A stretch of 56,642 nucleotides of DNA from Fusobacterium sp. GTDB taxonomy: Bacteria > Fusobacteriota > Fusobacteriia > Fusobacteriales > Fusobacteriaceae. Below the pieces are notes generated by a model, which searched no databases, had not been told where the DNA came from, and saw only the letters and a list, made by a program, of their open reading frames with translations. The position numbers and the translations under genes were made by a program. Within the stretch, counting starts at the first letter, position 1. Each line of letters begins with the position of its first letter. The stretch is from assembly GCF_029258315.1 (NCBI RefSeq), contig NZ_JARHZE010000119.1:1-56642 (forward strand), given 5' to 3'. Below are positions 17,241 to 25,963 of the stretch, one piece after another.

Positions 17241-18959
17241 TTAATCACACTTTTTACTGATTATTTCATAGAATTTCGATTTTTTCTGTTCTAACTCACT
17301 ATAATTTCCCTCTTCTTGAACCACTCCATTCTCGATTAAAATTATTTTATCATAATTTTTTAATAGAGAAAAATTATGAGTTATAGTCACTACTGTTTCA
17401 TCTTTGAATATATTTCTAATATTTTTCATAATGGTATTTTCTGACAAATTATCTAATCCTGAAGTAGCTTCATCAAGCATTACCAATTTCGCTTCTTTTA
17501 AGAAAATTCTTGCTATTGATATTCTCTGTTCCTCTCCGTGACTTAAATTTATACCATCTACTCCTAAAATTGTTTGATATTTTTTAGGGAAACTTATAAT
17601 TTTATTGTGAATGCAAGCTTTTTTTGAGGCCTCTTCTATTTTTTCAAGTGAAATTTCATCTGGATTTATAACCCTAATATTTTCTAAAATAGAGTCATTA
17701 AAAAGATTATTTTCTTTATTTATAACCCCTATAATTTTTAATAGCGAATCTTTTTTAATATCCTTTATATCTATTCCATTTATATAAATGTTCCCTTTTG
17801 TTGGAAAATAATTTCTCTTAATAAGATTAAAAATAGTAGTTTTTCCCATTCCACTTTTTCCAAAAATAGCCACTTTTTCCCCTTTTGAAATTTTAAAACT
17901 TACATCTTTTAATATATATTCTTTATCTTCAGAATAAGCAAAATATACATTTTTAAATTCTAAACTTTCAAATTTTCCATTTAAATCCATCTTACCATCT
18001 GGTAAAGTGGTATTTAAATCAAGCATCTCTTCAAATCTAGTAATTCCTACCATACCCCTTTGATAAAGATCTATAAGTCCTAAAAATCTCATAATAGATA
18101 CTTTAAATCTATCTACAAGTAAAAGAAAAGAAAAAATTATTCCTAAACTCATCTGATCTTTTATATACAAAACTCCTCCAACAAAAATTAATAAAAGTTG
18201 AACAAATTGAGTATAAAAAACTATTCCAGATGTTAAATAACTAGAATTTAAAAAGTTTTTCTTTTCAGATTCCAAAAGTTTTTCATTTGATTTAAAAATT
18301 TTATTTTTATTATTTTCTTCAAGGTTATTATCCTTTATAAAAAATATTATTCTAAAAATATCATTTAAAGTACTGATATAATTTCCATTTTCTTTTCTTA
18401 TATTTAAATATCCTTTTTTTAATTTTTTATTTAGGCAATAAACAAAAAAAATAGTTATTGGTAAAGGAAGAAACACATAAAAAGCTAAAGTTGGACTAAA
18501 TTTTAACATTAAAAAGAAAGAACCACATAAAGATAATGCAGTTGAAATGGAATCTTCCAGCCCTCTGTGTAATAGAGTAGAAATATTTTCCAAATCACCT
18601 GTTACCCTTGAAATTAATTCCCCATTATTTTTATTATGGAAGAATTTATTTGATTGATTCAAGAAATGATTAACTAAATCATTTCTCATTCTAAATTTTA
18701 ATTTATTTCCCATAAGTTGCCCTGAACTTGATGAGATTACCAAAGACGCAGCCCTTAAAATATAAAAAAGTAAAGCAAGTCCAGAAAAAAGCATAAGTCT
18801 TTCTAAATTTTTACTTGGCATTATTACATCTATTATCTCTTTTACTAATATGGGGGTTAGTAAATCAAATACTGTTACTAAAACCCCAAAAAGTAAGAAA
18901 ATAAATAATAATTTTTTTTCTAATAAATAATATCTTAAAATTATTTTGAATTTTGACAT
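17241..18959 (-). CDS. ABC transporter, fused permease-ATPase (exporter type)
   Basis: 572 aa: a six-helix ABC exporter membrane domain (~1-310) fused to an ATPase domain (~330-572) with Walker A GKSGMGKTT, signature LSHGEEQR (LSGGQ variant), Walker B LVMLDEATSGLD and the H-loop THNF. As a half-transporter it should work as a homodimer. Its first 19 bp overlap the end of the heme-binding-protein gene, so it belongs to the same operon as the heme importer. The substrate is unknown; by context it could export a heme-degradation product or a metal chelate, but that is inference. A pflB promoter sits just beyond its stop codon. Confidence 0.87.
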   Translation of the reverse strand: MSKFKIILRYYLLEKKLLFIFLLFGVLVTVFDLLTPILVKEIIDVIMPSKNLERLMLFSGLALLFYILRAASLVISSSSGQLMGNKLKFRMRNDLVNHFLNQSNKFFHNKNNGELISRVTGDLENISTLLHRGLEDSISTALSLCGSFFLMLKFSPTLAFYVFLPLPITIFFVYCLNKKLKKGYLNIRKENGNYISTLNDIFRIIFFIKDNNLEENNKNKIFKSNEKLLESEKKNFLNSSYLTSGIVFYTQFVQLLLIFVGGVLYIKDQMSLGIIFSFLLLVDRFKVSIMRFLGLIDLYQRGMVGITRFEEMLDLNTTLPDGKMDLNGKFESLEFKNVYFAYSEDKEYILKDVSFKISKGEKVAIFGKSGMGKTTIFNLIKRNYFPTKGNIYINGIDIKDIKKDSLLKIIGVINKENNLFNDSILENIRVINPDEISLEKIEEASKKACIHNKIISFPKKYQTILGVDGINLSHGEEQRISIARIFLKEAKLVMLDEATSGLDNLSENTIMKNIRNIFKDETVVTITHNFSLLKNYDKIILIENGVVQEEGNYSELEQKKSKFYEIISKKCD

Positions 18960-19837
18960 TTCTCTATTTCCCCATATAATTCTTCTATTGCATCAAATAT
19001 TCTAGGTGATCCTCTCAATATTTTAGCTGAATCAACTATAAAGATGCTTTTATTTTTTGCTGCATCTGTCTCTTTTACAAAAGGATTAGCATTAACTATA
19101 TCATCTGCCGAATTAATGCTCATTGCACCTATTATAATATTTGGATTTTTAGCCAATAAATATTCTGGAGAAATTATTGGTCTACTTCCCTTTAATCCAA
19201 CAGTAATATTTTCTATCCCTATAATATCTAAAATTTGTCCAGGTAATGATTTTGCATCAAATCCCATCATTGGAGATGTTGAATATAATATCATCCCTCT
19301 CATAGTTCCCTTTTTTAAACTTTTTATTTCTTTTAAGTTATCTATTTTTTTCTGAGTTTCAGCATAAAGCTTTTCACCCTCTACTTTTTTATTAAAAATT
19401 TCTCCATAGATTTTAATACTATCTAATATAGAATCAAAATTTTTTGTTGTATCATTTACAAGAACTGGTATACTTTTTGTTCTCAACGTTTCTGCTATTC
19501 CTAATGACATTCCATTAACTATTACTAAATCTGGCTCTAAAGAAATTATTTTCTCAATATTTGGTTTACTTGTATTACCAACTGAAGTAAGTTTCGGAGT
19601 CTTATCATAAGGCCAAATTTTACTTCTATTTGTTCCAGCTATTCCAACTATTCTGTCTTCAGCACCTAAAAGATACATTGTTTCCACCACTGCTGGATCT
19701 ATCGCTATTACTCTTTTATATTCTTTTAATTGAATATTATATCCTTTTTCTCCATAAATTTTATTATCTTTTATTTCCAAAGAAAAAGAATTAACTCCCA
19801 ATACTAACATACATATAAATACTATTAATTTTTTCAT
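18941..19837 (-). CDS. hmuT: Periplasmic heme/iron-complex binding protein (HmuT-like)
   Basis: 298-aa class III solute-binding protein of the FecB/BtuF/HmuT type. A signal peptide (MKKLIVFICMLVLGVNSFS) without a lipobox suggests a soluble periplasmic protein. Typical elements are RVIAIDPAVVETMYLLGAEDRIVGI, NIEKIISLEPDLVIV and the C-terminal RGSPRIFDAIEEL. It would hand its ligand to the neighbouring permease and ATPase. It follows the ATPase gene by 14 bp and overlaps the ABC exporter by 19 bp. Family members also bind siderophores or cobalamin; I favour heme because hutX, hmuW, a TonB-dependent receptor and hmuF surround it. Confidence 0.83.
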   Translation of the reverse strand: MKKLIVFICMLVLGVNSFSLEIKDNKIYGEKGYNIQLKEYKRVIAIDPAVVETMYLLGAEDRIVGIAGTNRSKIWPYDKTPKLTSVGNTSKPNIEKIISLEPDLVIVNGMSLGIAETLRTKSIPVLVNDTTKNFDSILDSIKIYGEIFNKKVEGEKLYAETQKKIDNLKEIKSLKKGTMRGMILYSTSPMMGFDAKSLPGQILDIIGIENITVGLKGSRPIISPEYLLAKNPNIIIGAMSINSADDIVNANPFVKETDAAKNKSIFIVDSAKILRGSPRIFDAIEELYGEIEKCQNSK

Positions 19838-19851
19838 TCTTTCCCCTCCAA

Positions 19852-20634
19852 CTAATTTTTCTCCAATGGTATTATATAAGGTTTCCCATTCTCATCATAA
19901 ATTATTTTTGATTTTAGTTGATAAACATCTTCCAATATCTTTTCTGTAAAAACCTCTTTTGGAGTTCCTTTATAAGCTACCTTTCCATTTTTTATTAAGA
20001 AAATCTCATCACAAAACATAGAGGCTAAGTTTAAGTCATGTAGAACTGCCACTGCTGTTATATCGTGGTTAGTTACAAGTCTTCTAACTCTACCCATAAG
20101 ATCCACAGCGTGATTTAAGTCAAGAGCTGATGTTGGCTCATCTAGTAAAAGTATTTTTGGCTCTTGTGTTAAAGCTCTAGCAAGTAAAACTCTTTGAAAT
20201 TCTCCACCAGATAAACTTAATGCTATTCTTTCAGAAAATTTTTCAATCCCTAAAATTTTTAAAATTGATTTTGAAAACTCTATATCGTACTTAGAATAAC
20301 CTTCCCAAGAATTTTTTAGATGTGGAAGTCTACCCATAGCAACAAAATCCAATACATTCATAGGACTTGACAAACTAGATTTTTGAGGAACTAAAGCCAT
20401 TATTTTAGCTTTTTCTTTTTGTGTATATTCATTTCCCCTCTTCCCTAAAATTTCTATACTTTTATTTTTAGGATTTTCATATCCCAAAATATTTTTTAAA
20501 AGAGTTGATTTACCACAACCATTTGGTCCTAGTATTCCCACTAACTTTTTCTCTGATATTGTTAAAGACAGATCATTTAAAATTTTTCTCTCTCCATAAC
20601 CAAAATTTAAATTTTCTATTCTTATAGCGTCCAT
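19852..20634 (-). CDS. hmuV: Heme/iron ABC transporter ATPase (HmuV-like)
   Basis: 260-aa cytoplasmic ATPase powering the import of heme or an iron chelate. Walker A GPNGCGKST (36-44), Q-loop LVPQKSS, signature LSGGEFQR, Walker B ILLLDEPTSALD and a switch His (VLHDLN) are all present, and the C-terminal extension is of FecE/FepC type. The start ATG shares its first base with the last base of the permease stop, so translation is probably coupled. It lies between permease and binding protein in the usual import-operon order (permease, ATPase, binding protein). Confidence 0.9.
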   Translation of the reverse strand: MDAIRIENLNFGYGERKILNDLSLTISEKKLVGILGPNGCGKSTLLKNILGYENPKNKSIEILGKRGNEYTQKEKAKIMALVPQKSSLSSPMNVLDFVAMGRLPHLKNSWEGYSKYDIEFSKSILKILGIEKFSERIALSLSGGEFQRVLLARALTQEPKILLLDEPTSALDLNHAVDLMGRVRRLVTNHDITAVAVLHDLNLASMFCDEIFLIKNGKVAYKGTPKEVFTEKILEDVYQLKSKIIYDENGKPYIIPLEKN

Positions 20635-21602
20635 TACACACCCCTTTTATTTTTTAGAGCTAGGTATAAAAAGAATGGTGCTCCAAAAAATGATGTAACT
20701 ACTCCAATAGGTATCTCCACTGGAGCTAAAAATGTTTTTCCAAAAGTATCACATATTAAAAGGAAAAATCCTCCAGCAAGTGCTGAATTTGGAATTAATC
20801 TTGAATTTGATGGTCCTGTTATCATTCTTATTGTATGAGGAACTATTAAACCAACAAACCCTATCATTCCTGAAAATGCCACAGAAAATGCTACAACTAA
20901 AGCAGAAACTGCCAATATTCTAGCTTTTAATTTTCCTACATCAACTCCAAGTGAGTGAGCTTCTTCATCTCCTGATAATAATGCATCTAAATTATTTCTA
21001 TTCATAAAGAAATATCCCAATGAAAAAACAAGTGGTGGTAATAATAAAAACACCTTATTCCAAGTTGCATTTCCTAAATATCCCATCATCCACATTGTTA
21101 TTTTAAAAGAATCTTCACCGATTAAATACATAGCAAAAGATGTAAACGATCCTAAGAATGATGATAAAGCTATACCTATTATAAGTAAAGTTGATACATT
21201 CATTTTATTACCGTTTTTTGACATTTTAAAAATTATAAATGTACTTAACAATGAAGTTACAAAAGCTAAAACTCCATACATAAAATCTGGCATTTTTAAA
21301 ACAAAAGCTATAACCGAACCAAAAGTTGCACTTGCTGCTATACCTATTATATATGGATCAGCTAGTGGATTTTGGAATACAGTTTGAACAACTACTCCAC
21401 TTGAGGCTAACATCATTCCTACCAAAATCGCCATCAATGTTCTAGGTATTCTCAGATCAAATAATATTGTTTTTATATAATCTGGTGCTTTTTGTGGGAA
21501 AAATATATATTCTAATGGAATTTCTACACTACCAATTACAACTGATAATATCCCACCAAGAATTATTCCTCCTAATAATAAAAGTGGTAAAATTTTTTTC
21601 AT
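20634..21602 (-). CDS. hmuU: Heme/iron ABC transporter permease, FecCD family (HmuU-like)
   Basis: 322-aa polytopic inner-membrane protein with about nine to ten hydrophobic helices. FecCD/BtuC family hallmarks are LRIPRTLMAILVGMMLASSG, QNPLADPYIIGI, FSGMIGFVGLIVPH (ATPase coupling loop) and GVVTSFFGAPFFLYL. AAGGAGAA precedes the ATG. It follows the TonB-dependent receptor gene by 140 bp with a hairpin between them. Substrate assignment to heme rests on the surrounding locus; the family also includes siderophore and B12 permeases. Confidence 0.88.
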   Translation of the reverse strand: MKKILPLLLLGGIILGGILSVVIGSVEIPLEYIFFPQKAPDYIKTILFDLRIPRTLMAILVGMMLASSGVVVQTVFQNPLADPYIIGIAASATFGSVIAFVLKMPDFMYGVLAFVTSLLSTFIIFKMSKNGNKMNVSTLLIIGIALSSFLGSFTSFAMYLIGEDSFKITMWMMGYLGNATWNKVFLLLPPLVFSLGYFFMNRNNLDALLSGDEEAHSLGVDVGKLKARILAVSALVVAFSVAFSGMIGFVGLIVPHTIRMITGPSNSRLIPNSALAGGFFLLICDTFGKTFLAPVEIPIGVVTSFFGAPFFLYLALKNKRGV

Positions 21603-21667
21603 AAATTTTTTATTCTCCTTAAAAAAAATTGTATTTTTTATAAAATTATTTTTTATAGAAACAAACT

Positions 21668-21710
21668 AAAGAGATAATAACTCTTTTTCAGATTTATTAT
21701 CTCTCCTTTG
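21668..21710 (-). terminator. Hairpin between the receptor gene and hmuUVT
   Basis: GAGATAATAA (21671-21680) pairs perfectly with TTATTATCTC (21694-21703), loop 13 nt, with modest T-richness downstream on the minus strand. It probably reduces readthrough from the receptor into the inner-membrane transporter genes. Confidence 0.6.
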
Positions 21711-21742
21711 GTTCTTATTTATTATTAAATATTTTTTTCCAA

Positions 21743-23893
21743 TTATAAAGTATAACTAAATCCTACAAAGTAGTTTCTTTCTGCTGCTGGATCATATAAA
21801 TAAATATTCTTTTTGCTATCAAAGCTTACTTCTTCGTTGTATTTTTCATCAAATATATTATTAATTCCTGCAAATAATGAAAGTCCCATATCAGCATTAT
21901 AGTTAAATCTTACATTTGTTACTACATAAGAATCTTTTTTTCCTGTTTCATTATTATTATCAAGGTAAGAAGATCCATTATAAATAGTTTCACCATTTAC
22001 ATTAAATTTAGGTGTAAATTCATATTTAGCTCCTAAAGTAAATCTATGTTCTGGTACTCCAGCTATCTTTTTACCAGAAATATCTTTTCCGTTAACTACT
22101 TCTCCATTTTTACCAAATTTTTTCTCTACACCATCTTTAATCTCTGCATTAACATATTGATATGATTGAGATAAAGTTAATTTTCCAAAGTTTTGTTGTA
22201 ATTTTAACTCTGCTCCCATTCTTTCTGTTTTATCAATATTGTAGTTAATTATTGATTCAGATCCCGCTGAACTTCCCATTGAACCAGTCATTTTTGTAAA
22301 TATTTCATCATTCATTTGAGAGTAGAAGAATGCTAAATTAACAGATGTATTTCCTAAATAATCAGCCATTCCAACTTCTATATTATTATATGTTTCTGAC
22401 TCTAAATCATTTAATGTATACTCACCTTTTGTATCTTTATTAGTTAGAAGTGCTGGAGCTGGTGATGTAAATCCTCTTTCATATCTTAAATAAGTTTTTC
22501 CTGTATCTGAATAGAAATAATTTCCTGATAATTCATAAGCATAATTATTTTCATCTTTTTCATTAGTATAAGTTGGCTTTACTTGCATTGGCCCAAATGG
22601 AGGTGTTATTATGCTATTTCTTGTTGTTTCGTATTTAGCTTTTTCATATCTAAATCCTTGATTAAATTCAAAATCTCCAACTCTATAATTATTCATTACA
22701 AATCCAGCTAAAGTTTCTTTATTTAAATCCATATCTGTTTGAACATTCATAGGTCTTGTCATCGTAGGTCCCATTTTTAATGTATTATTTATTTTTCCAT
22801 ATCTTCCACCATCATTTTTAATATAATCCATACCAAATATTAAGGAACTATCATTTCCATAATTGTATTTTAATTTAGGTTTAATTCCTGTTTTTTTATC
22901 TTTAAAAGTCCATTTTACATCTGATGTATATGGAATTGGTGGTTTTCCTGGCTTCATTACTTGCTCACCTTCACCAGGCATTCCCATTAGCATATCTGTT
23001 TCAGATCTAAATACTATTACATTTGTTGATAAGTTATCAGTTAATTTACCATTATAAGTTAATTGATAATCATCTTTTTTTATATCCATAGTATTCATAT
23101 ATTTAGTTGAATTTCCTTGCTTTCTATCCTCATCTAATTGTTCTTTAGTTAAAGAATCTAATAAATTTTTATTTTCATCATATCTAGCATATTTAAATTC
23201 TAAATTATGATCTTTATTTATATCATATCTTACTTTTCCTTGGAAATATTGAGAATCAGACTTAGAATCTTTTCTATATCCATCTCCCTCATTTTTATTA
23301 AATGATAAATCTATATCAAATTTTCCTATTGTTTGTCCAACTGAAACATCTGATTTATGCATTCCCAAAGTTGAGAAATTATATCCTGCATTTCCTCTTA
23401 ATCCAGTTCCTTTTTTAGTAATTATATTAATTACCCCTCCAGCTGTACCACTTCCATAAAGAACTGCTCCTCCACCGGGGATTACCTCTATTCTCTCAAT
23501 ATTTTTTACATCTATTGTATTAATAGGGCTACTTACCATTGAAGTATCTAGAGAGTTTACTGCTACACCATCAACCATTACCTGTACATTTGCCTTTGCT
23601 CCTGATGATGATCCATCAAGTCCACCTTGTCCTCTTAAGTCAATAATAGATCCAAAAGTATTTCCTATAACATTTACTGCTGGTATATCTTTTAATGCAT
23701 CAGAAACTGTTCTATATCCTTTTTCTTCAATTTCTCTAGAAGTTACAACAGTTGGACTTGCTACAACTTTTCTAACACTTGTTTCAAACCCTGTTGTAGA
23801 AGTTACAACAGTATCATCTAATTTAATTTCTGCTCCTTGAGCATATGCCATAGCTGACATTATAAAACTCACTAATAAAACTTTTTTATTCAT
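21743..23893 (-). CDS. hmuR: TonB-dependent outer-membrane receptor (probable heme receptor)
   Basis: 716 aa. A signal peptide with probable cleavage after AYA, a TonB-box-like DDTVVTST close to the mature N-terminus, a plug domain (~30-155, with LKDIPAVNV and GGAVLYGSGTAGGVINIITKKG), and a 22-stranded barrel. The extracellular loops include Met-rich and Pro-rich pieces such as MLMGMPGEG and MGPTMTRPM. The last residues are YFVGFSYTL, ending in Leu where a terminal Phe is usual for barrel recognition. It lies 25 bp after hutX on the same transcript and uses TonB-ExbB-ExbD encoded at 28-29.7 kb. The heme assignment comes from the locus; barrel sequence alone could fit another iron or copper complex. 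Confidence 0.85.
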   Translation of the reverse strand: MNKKVLLVSFIMSAMAYAQGAEIKLDDTVVTSTTGFETSVRKVVASPTVVTSREIEEKGYRTVSDALKDIPAVNVIGNTFGSIIDLRGQGGLDGSSSGAKANVQVMVDGVAVNSLDTSMVSSPINTIDVKNIERIEVIPGGGAVLYGSGTAGGVINIITKKGTGLRGNAGYNFSTLGMHKSDVSVGQTIGKFDIDLSFNKNEGDGYRKDSKSDSQYFQGKVRYDINKDHNLEFKYARYDENKNLLDSLTKEQLDEDRKQGNSTKYMNTMDIKKDDYQLTYNGKLTDNLSTNVIVFRSETDMLMGMPGEGEQVMKPGKPPIPYTSDVKWTFKDKKTGIKPKLKYNYGNDSSLIFGMDYIKNDGGRYGKINNTLKMGPTMTRPMNVQTDMDLNKETLAGFVMNNYRVGDFEFNQGFRYEKAKYETTRNSIITPPFGPMQVKPTYTNEKDENNYAYELSGNYFYSDTGKTYLRYERGFTSPAPALLTNKDTKGEYTLNDLESETYNNIEVGMADYLGNTSVNLAFFYSQMNDEIFTKMTGSMGSSAGSESIINYNIDKTERMGAELKLQQNFGKLTLSQSYQYVNAEIKDGVEKKFGKNGEVVNGKDISGKKIAGVPEHRFTLGAKYEFTPKFNVNGETIYNGSSYLDNNNETGKKDSYVVTNVRFNYNADMGLSLFAGINNIFDEKYNEEVSFDSKKNIYLYDPAAERNYFVGFSYTL

Positions 23894-23918
23894 GCCTTTT
23901 CTTTCCTTTCATAATTTT

Positions 23919-24395
23919 TTATAAAGAATTAAATTCATTTAAATACTTTTCAATTAATTGTCCTTTTTCATCTCTTGGAACATAAACTGCAAAAATTTCT
24001 TTTTCGTTTGCATCAAAAAACTTTATTGAACAACTTTTTCTACCAAACATTATATCGTTTACTATAAAAATATCTTTTATATTTCCAACGCTTAAATGTC
24101 CACCTATTGAAGACTCTTTATCTCCAAAATTTAAATATCCGTGTCCATATTTTCCTTTAGGGAATTTATCTTTTATCTCTAAAACAAAACTTTCTGTTAC
24201 TACAAGCATTAAAACTTGCTCCCAGCTATTTAATTTTTCAAAAAGCTCATCTATTTTTTCCACTGGATAAGATTTTGAATATTCATCTGGACTTTGTCTT
24301 AAAACCTCCATAAAAGATATTCCTAAATCTTTAGATACCTTTGCTAAAGATATGTTTTTATTTTCAATTAAATAATTTTTTATTTTTTCTTTCAT
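23919..24395 (-). CDS. hutX: Cytoplasmic heme carrier of the HutX/HuvX family
   Basis: 158 aa, no signal peptide. HutX-family proteins bind heme in the cytoplasm and pass it to a heme-processing enzyme. Visible family features: a short N-terminal helical segment, VLMLVVTESFVLEIKDKFP, the IGGHLSVGNIKDIFIV strand-turn, and FGRKSCSIKFFDANEKEIFAVYV. It leads a transcript from a strong promoter at 24428-24456 that continues into the TonB-dependent receptor gene. It is separated from upstream hmuW by that promoter and the hmuW terminator. This is the expected partner of the ChuW/HmuW radical SAM enzyme next door. Confidence 0.85.
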   Translation of the reverse strand: MKEKIKNYLIENKNISLAKVSKDLGISFMEVLRQSPDEYSKSYPVEKIDELFEKLNSWEQVLMLVVTESFVLEIKDKFPKGKYGHGYLNFGDKESSIGGHLSVGNIKDIFIVNDIMFGRKSCSIKFFDANEKEIFAVYVPRDEKGQLIEKYLNEFNSL

Positions 24396-24427
24396 ATATT
24401 CTCCTTAAATCATATTGTTTCGCTATC

Positions 24428-24456
24428 AATATATCAATTTTTAAATGTTTTGTCAA
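24428..24456 (-). promoter_or_regulatory. Promoter of hutX-receptor operon
   Basis: Consensus TTGACA (24456-24451), 17-bp spacer, TATATT (24433-24428) on the minus strand; about 33 bp before the start codon. Confidence 0.75.
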
Positions 24457-24501
24457 TCAAATTATTTAAAAAATTAATTTTTTGTTGTTTCCCAGTTCTT
24501 T

Positions 24502-24567
24502 AAAAAAAGAGTTGATAAATGTTATTTAAATTTATATTTTTAATCTGCCTAACATTTTCTCAACTCG
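24502..24567 (-). terminator. Terminator of hmuW
   Basis: GAGTTGA-TA-AATGTTA pairs with TAACATT-TTC-TCAACTC (about 24509-24524 and 24550-24566) with a small bulge; the A7 run at 24502-24508 gives a T-run on the minus strand. Confidence 0.65.
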
Positions 24568-24576
24568 TTTGATTTT

Positions 24577-25833
24577 TTATTTTTCAAAATGTTTTTCTAT
24601 TATGTAATTTGTAATATCGTTTGCTATATTATTTCCCCAGAATAAACCATCTAAAGTCAATTCATAATTTTCTTCTGTTTCTGTAAATAATTTTTTATCT
24701 TTATAATATTCTGCTTTTTCTACAAAATATTTATATTCTTCTCCTAAAAGTTTTTTAATATCTTTTTTTGATAAAACAGGGAACTGCATTAATCCAGATA
24801 AAATTCCATATTTTTTATGAAGATCTGTTCTGTTACCAAAGAAAGACATCATTTTATTCATTCTGAAAACTCCAAAGTTTCCAACATTTCCTCCAGCTCC
24901 AGCTCCTATTGGGAAAGTGTCTCCACCATTATTTCTAACTTTTATATACTGATAGTTATCTCCATCTTTTTTAGCTATCTTTGTTAATTCAAGAACATAG
25001 TACTCATCATCTTTGCATAATTCATTAACAAAAATATCATGTAATTTTTTCTCTCTTTCATAATTTACTGTCATAACAACTTTTTCATCTTTTATATCTT
25101 TTGAAAGATGTGATCCCTCGTGAACCATTAAAGAATAAAAACTAGAACTACTGATTCCTAATTCTTTTATTATACGAGCATCTTCTCTTACATCTTCCTC
25201 TTTTTGATTAGGATAATTATAAATTATATCTACACAAACATCACCCTTAAAGTATTCTTTTAATTCTTTAAGTCTTCTTATTGTTTCAGCCTTTGTGTAA
25301 GTTCTATTGTAAAAAACTCTTCCCTCATCTGAAAAAGATTGAATCCCAACACTTATTCTGTTTACACCATACTTCATCATTATATCTAACTTTTCTTTAT
25401 TTAGATTATGTAAAGTACTTTCAAAAGTAAATTCATAACCATCAGCAAACTTCACATTTCTCTCAATACTTTTTAAAATATTTTCTAATTGATAAGGTCT
25501 ATATACTGTTGGAGTTCCACCACCAAAAAATATTACTTCAAAAGGTCTATCTTTAAAATATTTTGTTTTTCCATATTTGTCAAATTCGGAAACTATATAT
25601 TCTGAATATTCATCTAAACTACCATCTAATTGTTTTCTATTCAAATTACAAAATGAGCATATTTTATCACAATATGGTGTGTGTACATAGATCGCTCTTT
25701 CTACATTCTCAGGCTCTTTATCTAAAAACTCTAAAAAGTCTTTTTCTGTTACTTGTTTTTTTTCTAGATGTTTATCTATTAAACCTCCAGATTCGTGATG
25801 TGATTTCATTCTTGTGTTAAACACTAATTCCAT
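24577..25833 (-). CDS. hmuW: Radical SAM anaerobilin synthase (anaerobic heme degradation, HmuW/ChuW family)
   Basis: 418 aa. Members of this HemW-like branch (ChuW in E. coli O157:H7, HutW in Vibrio, HmuW in F. nucleatum) open heme without oxygen, releasing iron and a linear tetrapyrrole, anaerobilin. The cluster motif is C55, C59, C62 (CDKICSFC), followed by EVIFFGGGTPTVYRP and the conserved RISVGIQSFSDEGR stretch. A C-terminal winged-helix-like region as in HemW is present. AAGGAGA precedes the ATG. It is monocistronic with its own promoter and terminator, divergent from hmuF. The neighbouring hutX, hmuTUV and hmuF distinguish it from a plain HemW coproporphyrinogen-like enzyme. Confidence 0.88.
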   Translation of the reverse strand: MELVFNTRMKSHHESGGLIDKHLEKKQVTEKDFLEFLDKEPENVERAIYVHTPYCDKICSFCNLNRKQLDGSLDEYSEYIVSEFDKYGKTKYFKDRPFEVIFFGGGTPTVYRPYQLENILKSIERNVKFADGYEFTFESTLHNLNKEKLDIMMKYGVNRISVGIQSFSDEGRVFYNRTYTKAETIRRLKELKEYFKGDVCVDIIYNYPNQKEEDVREDARIIKELGISSSSFYSLMVHEGSHLSKDIKDEKVVMTVNYEREKKLHDIFVNELCKDDEYYVLELTKIAKKDGDNYQYIKVRNNGGDTFPIGAGAGGNVGNFGVFRMNKMMSFFGNRTDLHKKYGILSGLMQFPVLSKKDIKKLLGEEYKYFVEKAEYYKDKKLFTETEENYELTLDGLFWGNNIANDITNYIIEKHFEK

Positions 25834-25867
25834 TTCCTAATCTCCTTTGTTTTAAAAATCTTTTTAA

Positions 25868-25932
25868 ATTCTAATCTTTTTTTATTTTTTTGTCAAGAAT
25901 TATTTGACAAACTAACTATTAAGTGATAGAAT
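25868..25932. promoter_or_regulatory. Mirror-image divergent promoters for hmuW and hmuF
   Basis: Plus strand: TTGACA (25904-25909), 17 bp, TAGAAT (25927-25932), leading to hmuF. Minus strand: TTGACA (25896-25891), 17 bp, TAGAAT (25873-25868), leading to hmuW. The two promoters are identical in both boxes and in spacing, and the two -35 boxes lie 7 bp apart in the inverted repeat TGTCAA-N7-TTGACA. One repressor bound at the centre could shut both genes. Confidence 0.8.
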
Positions 25933-25963
25933 TCTTTTGATTATAATTAATTTAGGAGGCTTT

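Noticed and set aside
17211-17254. Terminator at the end of the ABC exporter gene (AAAGTGT / ACACTTT)
   Set aside because: Long loop, no proper T-run, and its left arm overlaps the pflB -35 box; too weak to call.
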